Of a stretch of 64,000 bases of DNA, positions 44,790-55,644 are shown piece after piece (position 1 is the stretch's first letter; each line of letters begins with the position of its first letter). Origin of the DNA: Neoceratodus forsteri. Its lineage: Eukaryota; Chordata; Ceratodontiformes; Ceratodontidae. The stretch is taken from contig CM057452.1 of NCBI GenBank assembly GCA_016271365.2, positions 831,698,001 through 831,762,000 on the forward strand, in the 5' to 3' direction. Below the pieces are notes generated by a model. It was not told where the DNA came from and made no database searches. It saw nothing but the letters and a program-made list of their open reading frames with translations. The translations under genes were made by a program, and so were the position numbers.

Positions 44790-46238
44790 ACAGAAGATGA
44801 CACAATGAGAAGGTGGTAGCAGCACAGCTGGATGATCATTTGACCAGCCACAATGTCTACGATTCTCTCCAGTCCGGATTTAGGAAGAGACATAGTACCG
44901 AGACAGCCCTTGTTCGGGTACTAAATGACCTCCTAATAGCAAGAGATCGAAAGACCTATTCCATCTTAGTCCTTCTAGATCTCTCTGTGGCATTTGACAC
45001 TGTAGACCATGGTGTGCAGTTGGAGCACCTGCGGTTCATCTACGGACTGTCCGGTACGGTCCTTGGGTGGTTTTGATCTTTCCTCGAGGGTAGGGACTCA
45101 GAGGGTGGTGTCTGGGACTTTTTGCTCAGCACCACTCCCTCCATCCTGCGGGGTGCCGCAGGGCTCCATCTTGGCACCCATGTTGTTTGCGGTGTACATG
45201 CTGCTATTAGGAATGATGATTATTAGGCAGTGCGGCTTGAGTTTTTACTGCTATGCAGATGATACTCAGCTATACATTTCCATTGTGCTTGGTCAGGATG
45301 ATGCTGTTCCTGTCTAACAACTGTCTCGCCGAGATCAAGGATTGGTTGAATGTGAGTTGGCTGAGGTTAAACCTGGAAAAAAACTAAGGTGCTGGTTGTG
45401 GACCCGGGTTGTCAAGAGGTGGGTTTATTGGCAAGATCACCCTCGGGACTATGGCTTGGAGGTGTTCAGTTAACTACCTCAGACCGGGTGCGGAACCTGG
45501 GCATTATGTTTGATGACTGCCTGACGCTTAAATCTCAGGTGTCGGCAGCTGTCAAAACCTCTTTTTACTATCTAAGGAATATCGCCCAGGTGAAGCACCT
45601 GGTTCCTTCCAATGATCTTCCAACTTTGGTCCACGCCTTCGTTACCCCCCTTGACTACTGCAACACCCTTTACCTAGTGCTACTGGGGGTCGATACCTGC
45701 TGCCTGCAGCTGGTGCAGAATACAGCAGCCAGGCTGTTGACTGGTACCTCCAGGACCAGTCATATAACACCTGTGCTCTTCGGACTGCAATGGCTGCCAG
45801 TACAGTGGCAGATCACCTTCAAGGTCAGTTTGCGGACCTATAAAGCCCTACATGACCAGGGACCTAGCTATCTGCAAGATCTACTTCACCACTACTGTTA
45901 TCCCACCCCCGCCCTCTCCGATCCACTGATGAGGGATTGCTAGAGATTCCCAGGGTCCATCTGAAGACATCTGGGGCTAGGTCATTTAGTTTTATGGCCC
46001 CGAACCTGTGGAATTCTCTATCTCATCAGGTGCGAGATTGCCCAACCGTCCAAAGTTTTAAAGTTGCTCTTAAAGCCTTCCTTTTTAGCCTAGTGTATCC
46101 TGACTTTTAATGGGCACTGTTTTATTTAATGGTTTTATTTGCTGTATTGTTTATTTATTGATGTGTTTTATTGATTATTTGTACAGGCACCTTGTTTTTT
46201 GGAAAGGCGCTTTTTAAAAATAAAGATTGATTGATTCA
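44790..46238 (+). mobile_element. L2 LINE copy, 5' truncated
   Basis: Plus strand: VAAQLDDHLTSHNVYDSLQS, GFRKRHSTETALVRVLNDLL, ILVLLDLSVAFDTVDH, CGVPQGSILAPMLFAVYML, YCYADDTQLYIS (catalytic Asp pair intact, about 45250-45280), VRNLGIMFDDCLTLKSQV, VHAFVTPLDYCNTLY, LQLVQNTAARLLTGTSR, GLQWLPVQWQITFKV. Frame changes at about 45005-45075, 45315 and 45385. 3' UTR ends AATAAAGATTGATTGATT, the L2-type short tandem tail. Confidence 0.9.
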
Positions 46239-46239
46239 G

Positions 46240-46698
46240 GAAATACTCTTGAGAACAATACAGATACTGTACCACTCCATAGAAAATGATGATAATTATA
46301 CCCTATTAACAGCGAGTGATAAGTTAAAACGATGTAGCAAGGCACATACCTAAAGCAAGGAGGCACAGCATACATAATAGACAGGAGCATGAAAGAGCAT
46401 ACAACATTAAAGAGCTGCTGATGCCTTAAAAAAAAAAAAAAAAACTGAAAACACAATAATTAGGTACAATTCAGCTTCCATTCCATATACTGTACATTCT
46501 AAAGATTTCTCCTCCCCAGTATTTATTACTAAAAACAACTGTATGAATATATGATCTTTATAGTTCATCTGCCTCTATAGCAGACTCCCTACTTCAAGTC
46601 ATAATCCTCTCTTGTGACATCACAGTCTATTGTCATAGGAGTACCTGATGTCACAAGCAGTGCATTATATGACCTCAGGTAGGGAGACAGCAACAGGA
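46240..46698. other. Unassigned sequence
   Basis: A-run at 46427-46443; no coding motif. Confidence 0.4.
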
Positions 46699-49600
46699 GT
46701 ACTAACATACTAAAATGCCAGCAGAGTAGGCCTAATGGTCTTTCGCGTCTGCGCGTTTGGTCAGCCCCCACCCTGGGAGCCGACCTTGCTGTCCCCCCCC
46801 CCACCCTCTCGGGATTCTCTATTTCCAGTCCAAGGTATTCCCCTTGTATTGAGCTTTGCCTACACAAAACACTTCCCCTGTACCTGTCCCAACCCTTCTT
46901 GAATGACTCTACAGTCTCTGCCTCCACTAGTCTCCCAGGCAGCGCATTCCATGGTTCTACCACCCTCTCAGTGAAGTAGAACCTCCTCCTTCCCCCCTCC
47001 AGCTTCCACCCATGCCCTCTAAGTGCCCCCCACCCCTTCCTTCAGAGCACCCCGTCTGAGCCTCCCCTATTTATCCCGTTCATGTACTTGAAGACCTCTA
47101 TCATGTCCCCACTGTCCCTTCTTTCTTCCAATGTGTACATATGTAGTTCTTTGAGCCTCTCCCCATAGGTCCTTCCCCCAAGCCCCAGATCATTTTGGTT
47201 GCCCTCTTCTGGACGCTCTCCAGAAGTGCAATGTCCATTTTTAAGTCTGGCCTCCAAAACTGCACACAGTATTCTAGGTGCGGCCTAACCAAGCAGTTAT
47301 ACAGAGGGAGTATCACTTCCCTCCTTCTGGAGGTAATCTCCCTAGCGATGCATCCCAGCATCCTGTTGCCTTTGGTCAATGCCCTCCTACAAGTCTCAGA
47401 GTTGTTCATCTTGACATCCACCACCACCCCCAGGTCCCTCTCAGCCATCGAGACTTGTAGCATTCCCCACCAGGGTATACACTTGGCCTGGGTCTCTGAT
47501 ACCCAGATGCAGTATCCTGCATTGAACCTCAGTCCCCATTTCCTTGACCACCTCTCCAGAGCATCTAGGTGCCCCTGCAGGGCCACCCTCCCCATGCAAC
47601 ATCGATCCCAGCTTCGAGTCGTCCACAAAGAGATTCATTTCACTCCTGTTACCCTTCTTTATGTCGGAGACTTAGGCATTGAACAAGAGGGGACCTAGGA
47701 CTGATCCCTGAGGAACCCCACTAATGACCCTCCATGGAGATGAGACTATCCCACCCAACCACAACCCACTGGGTATACTCAGAGAGCCAGTTTCCTATCC
47801 ATCTGATCATCTGTTTCCCAACCCCCATTTCCCCCAGCTAATCCAACAGGCCCCCTTGGGGAACAGAGTCAAAACGCCTTGCTGAAGTCAAGAAAGAGGA
47901 CGTCCACCAGCCTATTCAGGTCCAGGGCACTCATCACCCAATCGTAGAACTCCACAAGGTCTGTCTGACATAATTTCCCCCGGACAGAACCATGTTGTCT
48001 TTCATCCAGGTACCCTGACATTTCTAGTATCCCCCTTCGCCTTTCCTTGATAATACCCTCCATCACCTTGCCCACCATCGATGTCAGGCTGACAGGACTG
48101 TAGTTCCCTGCCTCCTTCTCTTGATCCTCCCTTGTGGAGAAGCACGATATGTGCCACCCTCCAGTCCTGGGGCACACACCCCGTCATCAGAGAGATGTTG
48201 AAAGGTTCCGCCAGGACATCCACCAGTTTCCCTCAGCACCCTGGAATGTAATTCATCCGGCCCTGGTGCTTTCTCTGTCCTAAGGGCTTCCCTCACTCTC
48301 TCTACCGTGATTTCCACCTCCCCTTCCTCCTCTTTGGCCCGTTTGCCTTCCCCTCCTGCCAGTGATGGTTCCCCCTCTTCTGAGACCGCCCGATCAGTAG
48401 GGTCCCTCCCCTCCTCAGTTACACCATCTACTCCCATGCATGATGCAGCCCCCCATTCTCCTGGTAAAACTGAGGCAAAGTACTCATTTAGTACCTCAGC
48501 CTGCTCCTCCGGGTCTTGTGTCGTTCCCTTCCCCTGTTCTAATCCTGCTAATCTGCCCCTTCACCCTCCTTCCCTCCCCCAATGTATCTAAATAACCCCT
48601 TGTTCCCCCTCCTGATTTCCCTGGCCAGGTTCTGCTCCTTCCTTGCCTTAGCAGACCTCACCACCTTAGTGGCCCTTCTAGCCATCAGTTCATACTCCCC
48701 TTGATCCCTTTCACTTGAACGCTTGAAACGCCTATAGGCGGCCTTCTTTTCCTTCACCACCTCCTGAACCTCCTGGGTGCACCAACAGGGTTTTCGGGCC
48801 TTACCACATTTGCGCCTCACTCTTGCACAGGTCTTGGTAGCCTCCTGCACCCCCCTCCAGATGATTTCCCACCTACTGTCAACATCCATGTCTGATCTTA
48901 TCCCATCTAAATGTTCCCTGAGGATCCTTCCCATCTCCTTGAAGTCCGCTCCCCCTAAAGTCAGTTACCACAGTCTGTGTGGCCTTCCTCCCCTCCTAGG
49001 TCCAGCCAGAATCAGACCATGGCATGGTCACACCCCGCCAATGGGTAACTCGCCTCCAGGCCCCTAATCTGGTCACTGTCCACCAGGACTACATCCAGTA
49101 TCCGGGCCTTCCTAGTCAGCTCACCCACCTGCTTGGGTAGGAACACGTCCTGGAAGACATCCAGCAGCCTCTGCTCCCTGGCCACTGAGGACATCATAGT
49201 CCCGCAGTCCGTCCCGGGCATGTTTAGATCACCCACCACCACCACCACCACCACTCTTCCCTTTCCCAATCTACAATGTCTCATAACCTTTGCCACCAGA
49301 CTCTCTTCCAGTTCCTCCAGAAGCGCAGGGGAGTCTGTACACCACTCCTATTTCTACTCTCTTTCCCCCTTCATTTTCAGGGTGACCCAAATTGCCTCCA
49401 AGATCCCCTCCACCTCCCCCACACCTCCTACACCAATGCCATTTTTTGACCAGTGCTACCCTCCTTCCCCTTCCCTCCTCCCTGTCCCTAATGAACACAG
49501 TGTAGCCCTCCAGGTTCAGGTCGCAGTCATGCTCTGGGGTGGCCCAGGTCTCAGTGACAGCTGCCACATCCACCTCCTCCTCAGCTAGCATCGCCTGGAG

Positions 49601-49828
49601 CTCAGGCATCTTATTTCCCAAGCTCCTGGCATTTAGCAGGACCACCCTCCACCCATTCCCTACCCTCCCATTTCCCCCTCTCGTGTTCTCCTGTGACCGC
49701 AGTCCACCCCCACGCACCCTACCTGTTGGCCTTTTCCTGTATTCCTCCAGCTCCCTATGGGGGGGTGGAGACAGACTCCCTCTTTTATCGGACCCCCCGC
49801 AACAGCCCCTTCTCCCATCCCTCCCCCT

Positions 49829-50930
49829 TCACAAGTTTAAACCCCACCTTTCACTGATGAACCCCTCTATTTTCAGCTCAAGAATTTCACTCCCTTCCAA
49901 ATTGAGATGGAGCCTATCCTTAGCATACAGCCCCTTATCCTCCCAGGTCGCCTCCCAATTCCCCATCAACCCACACACCCCTGGCCTCACACCACTCCCT
50001 GAGCCACTGATTAACCACCCTAATTTTCTGCTCATTCTCCACACTAGTCCTCAGCACCGGCAGGACTTCCGAGAAGGAAATCTAGTATCCTATGGAATGG
50101 CAAACCCTGGTTAGCTCCGGAAACCTTGCCTGTATCTCTAGTTCACTATTTCTCTCAATGTCATTGGTACCCAAGTGCACCAGTATGTCCAGGGAACCTC
50201 CACATTCCCTTGTCAGCAGGAGAACAGATAAGGGGACTAAAGGAGTATTTTACGACCATTTTTGACTGAAATACTCCCACTTTCTGATTTTAGGAAGTTT
50301 TTCTTCCCCACCCCTCAAATTTACAATATGTGGTACACATCCACAAAGTTGGCAGTACCATGAGATGTTAGCAGCCATGGCACTACACAGGAACCCGTAG
50401 AGGTGGGGATAGGAGTTGCTCACTGGCTGCTTAGGGTTGTTGCAGCATGACAATGTTAAAAATAAGGTCACAGTAGGACTCTACAGCAGTATTAGGCAGT
50501 CCATAACAGCAGGCGTCCAGTGGGACTGACACTTGGTTTAGATGTGGGATGTACGTGATGGGTCAGTGGATGACAGTACTACCATTTGGATGAAAATACT
50601 ACCAGGTGTAAGAAGGTAGTAGCAAATACTTCTGAGTTCTAAAAATTATCTGGATCACTGCTTGCCAGTGAGTATACCTCGTGCACCGTCAGACCAGTGA
50701 AGCATCTGATTCTAACCAGGCAGGCTTCAACCTCCCTATCCCATTTGATACCCCTGATCATGGAATCACCCAACAGGAGCACTCTAACCACCCCCTTGCC
50801 TCCATTCTCACCCCCCAGGTTCCCCCCTTCCACGTCTCTCCTGGTCCTTCCTTCGGGCCCCTCCACCCAGCTGGCTCCTCCCACTATCTGGGTGCTACAT
50901 GCTGCCTTCTCCTTACTGACCGTGGCCACA
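49829..50930 (-). pseudogene. CR1 ORF1 with SGNH/GDSL esterase domain (split by an insert)
   Basis: Minus strand: VLLLGDSMIRGIKW (block I with nucleophile Ser, about 50800-50760), then the insert, then ILVHLGTNDIERNSELEI (block III-type GTND, 50200-50130), SFSEVLPVL-type motif, and KDRLHLNLEGSEIL (D-x-x-H catalytic pair, about 49930-49890). SGNH esterases are a known ORF1 domain in CR1/L2-clade LINEs. All catalytic residues are still readable across frames. Confidence 0.75.
50236..50640. mobile_element. About 400-bp insertion of unknown family in CR1 ORF1
   Basis: It separates the two halves of the esterase domain. The left end has AGGAGTATTT followed 20 bases later by its complement AAATACTCC. 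The right end has AAATACTTCT. Internal AGTA(C/T)TACCA motifs recur. The ends resemble the T2-type AGGAG terminus but no TTAA duplication is evident. Confidence 0.5.
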
Positions 50931-51649
50931 CCCTCCCCTCAGATCCTGGGCTCCCCCCTGTCCTCTTCTGCACCACTACCCACCCCGTCCCTGCTCATGC
51001 ATGACTGGTCCTTCCACCCCATTGGTTAGCCTAGCCTTGCTCATCCTCCCTTCCATTCTGTCTATGTTCAACACCTCCTTGCCTGTCATGCCCCCTTAAC
51101 CAAAACCCTCAGCTCCATTAACTGCATCCTCCTTGTATGTCTGGTCCTACTCCTTGCCCTTCTCCCCTGCTACTCCCTCTTCCTCAGCCTGCTCGGATCC
51201 CCCTGCCAGTTTTCCCATACTCCATGCTCCCCCTGTTTTTCATGATTTCCAGACCCCGCCTTTTGCCCCCCTCCCTAACCGCCTCTGTAATGGCTACATC
51301 ACTCCCCCCCAGCACTCCCCTTCTCCACTAGCAGATGTAGAGGGTTCAAACAGTTGCTGAGCCTAAGGCCCGACCCCAAGTCCCCCACCAGACCCACCTC
51401 CCCACCCTGGTTCCTTCTGTCCAGCCCCAGGGTGCCTGCCTGCTTTTTTGGGAGTGTCCTCCATTTAGACCCCCTCTGTCAGGGTCCCCATGTGACCCCC
51501 AAGTACTCCCCTGAACACCTTTCCCTATGCCCTGTCTTTAGTACCTGGTGCAGCCTCATGGGTGAGCCGCTGCCTTCCTCACCCCTCCATACCCCCGGAT
51601 CCCTAGCTGCCTCCTAATCCCTCAACTTCCTCTCTGAGCTGTGCCATCT

Positions 51650-51914
51650 GCTAGCACACTGGGCAACCACTGAACTTCAAAGCTCAGTCAAGTACCATGG
51701 GCACTCCACCACCCTCCCAAAATGCCAGCCCTAACGACATGTGGTCCCATCACCCTCATAGTAGATTTTCCTGGGTGAACCACCAGGTTCCCCACTGATC
51801 AGAGATACAGTACTTACACAATAAACAGGGCTACAGCACCTAGATCAGGCCGCCCCATCTCTTGACTCCACCCCCTCTGGTTATTTAACAGAGGTCAGGG
51901 GCGGGAAACAATCA
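51650..51914 (-). other. Spacer between CR1 ORF1 and the tandem monomers
   Basis: GC-rich sequence without a motif; presumed 5' untranslated region of LINE C. Confidence 0.4.
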
Positions 51915-51959
51915 CAGCTCTTTCAGTGCCAAGGTCCTACAATGCGGCTGGGTTTGCCC

Positions 51960-51966
51960 TTTATAG
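51960..51966 (-). promoter_or_regulatory. TATA-like box in monomer 1
   Basis: Minus strand reads CTATAAA directly upstream of a GC-rich stretch; the equivalent site in monomer 2 is at 52343-52349. Confidence 0.4.
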
Positions 51967-52342
51967 ACAAGCCATGAGTTCAATATTTGGTGCCCTGGCC
52001 TCCTACTGGCCCGCAGTCCTCCTGGCTCCAGCAGCCCCACTCTCCCAAGCCCTGGCCACCGCAGCTGCTGGGACGACTTGCCCAAGGTCATCTCCTGTGC
52101 TCTCCCAAGCCCTGGCATGCCGCCGAATGCAGCCACTGGGAATGACTTGCCCTGGAACCTCTCCTGCTGCTGATACAGCTCCAGCTCCTCTGGTCTCGAT
52201 GCAGCCCTCAGCGCATTGTCCTAGCTGCCGATGTGGCCCCCAGTGCTTCTTCCTCGCCGCTGATGCAGCCAGCAACTGCCCCTGCAATTCCAAGTGACAG
52301 CTCTTTCAGTACCAAAGTCCCAGAATGTGGCTGGGCCTGCCC

Positions 52343-52349
52343 TTTATAG
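52343..52349 (-). promoter_or_regulatory. TATA-like box in monomer 2
   Basis: Minus strand CTATAAA at the same monomer position as in monomer 1, 383 bp away. Confidence 0.4.
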
Positions 52350-52693
52350 CCCAGCTGCAAGTTCAACATTTGGCGCCCTGGCCTCCTATTGGCCCGCAGT
52401 CCTCTTGGCTCCAGCAGCCCCACTCTCCCAAGCCCTGGCCCACCACCGACTGCAGCCGTCGGGACTACTTGCCCTAGGTCCTCTCCTGCACTCTTCCCAA
52501 GCCCTGGCCTGCCACATGCAGCCACCAGGAATTACGTGCCCAGAGTCCTCTCCTGCTACTGATGAGCTCCGGCTTCTCCAGTCCCCGATGTGGCCCTCAG
52601 TGCACTGTTCTGGTCCCCAGTGCTCCTTCCTTGCTGCGATGCTGCCAGTAACCACCCCTGCTCCTCCAAGCAACACAGCTCTTTCAGTGCCAC

Positions 52694-53500
52694 CCTATCC
52701 TGGGGGCTCTAAGTGCGCCAGGAGAAAAAGAGAGACTGTAGACAGCAACTACATTTGTAAATCCAGCTGCCGACTCGCTCGGAGACCTTGCACTGGCCAA
52801 AACCAAACTCCAACTGACTGCCAGCACCAAAGGAAAAGTTTTCACGTTCCCCCACCGTCACCGCTCAGGAACTGCTCAATAGATGGGCTCTTAAGGAACA
52901 AAGATCCTATTTTCACGCAGATGACCTCAGAAATAAATAATGGGAGTAGGAATACAGAACTAATATGAAATAAACTGGACTGTGTAAATATCATGTTTTT
53001 ACAAAGTTCTTCTGAAGGCGTCAGCTGCTCTTTAAGTAAGTGCAGCTAGCTGATAAGTGTGAGCAGGGGTAGAAGTAGGGGACAATAACAGACTGAGCTC
53101 TGAAGTAGATATGAAAGGTATTGATGCCGTAAAAAGTATGCAACTAGGTGCTGACTTACATGGGTTGGTAATGGTATAGCGTTTCATAGTTTTGGAGTAG
53201 AGACAGCAAAGGCCATCTCTCCATGCTTAGTTCTAGTCCTCGGTATGGATAATGGATCGAGGTCAGAGGATCTGAGGGAGTGGATATTTGTACAATGCAC
53301 CAGAAGGGAAGCTAAGGATTGGGGAGCTTGACTCAGCAGTGTACTATGTATAATACTACCAATGGATAGGACCCGAAGAGCAGAAGGGGATAGATAGCCA
53401 AGTTTGGAATAAAGGGTACAGTGGTGAGTAAGACGGTTACACGCTAGGGCAAAATGACATTACTGTATGCCACTTCCCACTTGCATAGGAGGGAGGCAGA
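52694..53500. other. Unassigned sequence upstream of an L2 copy
   Basis: No coding motif recognised. 53150-53330 resembles a LINE 3' region on the minus strand (GGAG-AGAGACAGCAAAGGCC block) but could not be assigned. Confidence 0.35.
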
Positions 53501-53504
53501 AGCA

Positions 53505-55395
53505 CTGGTGACCCAGACATTCTGGTGAATTACCATCCGATCTCCAACCTGTCATTTTTGAGCATGGTTGTAGAGAAACCTGTGGCACAACAGCTCGAGT
53601 ATCATCTTGTGTCCTTTGACATCTGTGAGCCATTTCAGTCGGGTTTTCGGGCTAGACACAGCACGGAAACAGCATTAGTGAGGATGCATCATAATCTGCC
53701 CAGGGCTAGAGATACAGGAGACAAGTCAATTCGTGTGCTCCTCGATCTTTCTTCAGCCTTTAACACTATGGATCACTTCGTGCTGCTGGATCGGCTCTGA
53801 GTTTTGTGGACTTGCCAGTGTGGTAAATCAAATGGTTCAGACCTACCTATCCGATAGGGTGCAGCGGGTGGTGATGAGGAATTCCTCCTCCTCCTCCCCA
53901 ATGCCCCTGTCATGTGGAGTACTACAGGACTCGATCTTGTCACCATTGCTGTTCGCAGTGTACATGCTGCCTCTGGGTGAGATCATTCGGCAGTACAGTG
54001 CGGAGTTTCACTGCTATGCAGATGGCACCCAGCTGTATCTGTCATTTGCACCTGGAACATCCAATGCTGTGACATGCTTAACACCCATCTGGCTAAAATC
54101 AATGACTGGATGTCTTCCAGCTGGCTGCAACTTAACCAGGATAAGACTGAGGTTCTGGTGATCGAGCCAGGTCGAAGGCGCGATGGGTTGCCACCTGGAG
54201 CTAACACAGGTAATTTCCTGGGGTTTGTTCTATTGGTGGCTTCCTAGAGGGTGCGCAATCTTGGTGTGATCCCGGACAGCAGACTGACCTTTGACAATCG
54301 GTATCATCTGTTGTCAAGTGTTTTTTGCCATGTGCGGAACATTGTCAGGATCAAGCCCCTCATTCCGCCCGAAGATCTGCCGACCCTGGTACACACCTCT
54401 GTTACCTCTAGACTTGACTGCTATAACTCTTTATACTTCAGGGTCACGGGAGGGACCCTCCGCAGACTGCAGCTGGTTCAGAACATGGTGGCCCGGTTGC
54501 TGACGGGCCTGTCCTGGTCAAGTCATGTAACCCCGGTCCTGCATGTTCTGTACTGGCTGCCTGTCAGGTGGAGAGTCCTTTTCAAGATGGGCTTGCTCAC
54601 CTTTTAAAGCCTTATATGGGCTGGGTCCGGGCTACCCATCTGAGATCCTGAGACCTCTGTCTGCTCCTTCCACTCCTCTTCGAGGGGCCTCCTGTAAGTT
54701 CCCGGGGTTCGGCTCAAGACATCGGGCGACCAGGCCTTTAGTGTCACTGGGCCGACCCTGTGGAACTCACTACCACCTACAATCCAGGAGGCCCCCCTCG
54801 ATCAGGGTATTTATTTATTTATTGAATTTTGTTGACCGGGTAGGCCCACTGGGCCACGGAGGTCCCTTTTTCAGGGGTGACCCGGGGTTAAAAACATCAT
54901 ACAGGTAAACAGAACAGTACAAATTGATAAATAACAATGTTTGACAGTGAAAGATTTCATAGGGTTACAATCAGATAAATGGTGGGGGAACATACAGTCA
55001 GTGGGACCTACTAGATTTGGATATATATAAAACATTTTACATGCACAAATCATGTAGATCTAGGGAGTGCACGAGATTAAGGCTAGGTTGCCAAGAAACA
55101 AGATGCCTTCCTAAGGGCTTAGAGGGATGGAGGTATGGGTTACAATAAATACAATAAATTTAAACAGAGGCTGAAGGTCCACCTCTTACACCTGGCCTTT
55201 ATGGAGTAAGTACTCCACCCAAACCATTCAAGACAGATGATTATAAAGAGCTGAAATCTTGAATATTATTTTATGGTTAAATTATCTAGTTTTACTTCTT
55301 GTTTTATTCTGTGATCGGTTTTATTGTTAGGTGCCCAGAGCCCCTGGGAATGGGCACCACAGATATGAAAGTTGCCTTGCCAAAGACAGGTAGGC
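53505..55395 (+). mobile_element. L2 LINE copy, 5' truncated, with a nested insertion
   Basis: Plus strand: YHPISNLSFLSMVVEKPVA, FQSGFRARHSTETALVRMHH, IRVLLDLSSAFNTMDH, CGVLQDSILSPLLFAVYMLP, HCYADGTQLYLSF (catalytic YADD changed to YADG, about 54010-54045), VRNLGVIPDSRLTF, VHTSVTSRLDCYNSLY, LQLVQNMVARLLTG, LYWLPVRWRVLFKMGLL. The last codons (IRVF...) continue after the insertion at about 54811-55150 as FKQRLKVHLLHLAFME-like sequence (55157-55205). 3' UTR follows to about 55395. Confidence 0.85.
54811..55150 (-). mobile_element. Retroposed 3' end of a LINE sharing its tail with SINE family 1
   Basis: AATA-rich tail on the left (54808-54825 on the plus strand), then the shared tail block (GGTCAACAAAATTC, GGCCCAGTGGGCC, CCCCTGAAAAAGGGAC on the minus strand). 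Upstream of 54900 the sequence has no similarity to the SINE body. It splits the L2 coding sequence without a clear target duplication. Confidence 0.65.
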
Positions 55396-55644
55396 CATAG
55401 GATATAGTTTGAGGAAAAGTCATCTATGCACTACAGCAATGTGTGCAGAGGAAGAAAGATTTGGACTGGCACGATAGGCTAGGCCAAGACTGATGTTAAC
55501 AGCTTAGCTACTGGAGATTAACTGTAAAGAGAAGTCAAGGAAGGGGTCAAGAGTTACACCAAGGTACCTGAAGGAGTTTACAGATTCCATGGGGGATCCA
55601 TTATCACAAGCCACGCTTAGCTGAGTGTGACTTTTTTTTTTGTT
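55396..55644. other. Junction region between L2 copy and CR1 LINE D
   Basis: No motif; a T-run at 55632-55652. Confidence 0.35.

Larger units (their letters stand above)
46700..51650 (-). mobile_element. CR1 LINE C, longest copy (ORF1, endonuclease, RT, 3' end)
   Basis: 3' end TACTAACATACTAAAATGCC at 46705. Minus strand: ORF1 (51650-49829), endonuclease (LNARSLGNKMPELQAMLAEE, about 49640-49580; a GDLNMPGTD box near 49210; ILDVVLVDSDQI; GCDHAMV), linker, RT (YSPVSLTSMVGKVMEGIIKE, VLFLDFSKAF, MNLFVDDSKLG with intact FVDD at about 47605-47635) and C-terminus PHLEYCVQFWRPDL. Broken by frameshifts and by an insertion in ORF1 (50236-50640). CR1 mobilises by target-primed reverse transcription; this copy is inactive. 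The upstream 51915-52693 array may be its promoter. Confidence 0.9.
51915..52693 (-). repeat. Tandem monomers (382 bp and 378 bp, plus a stub) upstream of CR1 LINE C
   Basis: Units begin at 51915, 52297 and 52675 with ACAGCTCTTTCAGT. Units 1 and 2 share long blocks such as CTCCAGCAGCCCCACTCTCC. On the minus strand each unit contains CTATAAAGG, a TATA-like box (51960-51965 and 52343-52348 complement). The array is oriented so that the TATA boxes point toward ORF1 of LINE C. The array itself could be an unrelated minisatellite. Confidence 0.8.
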
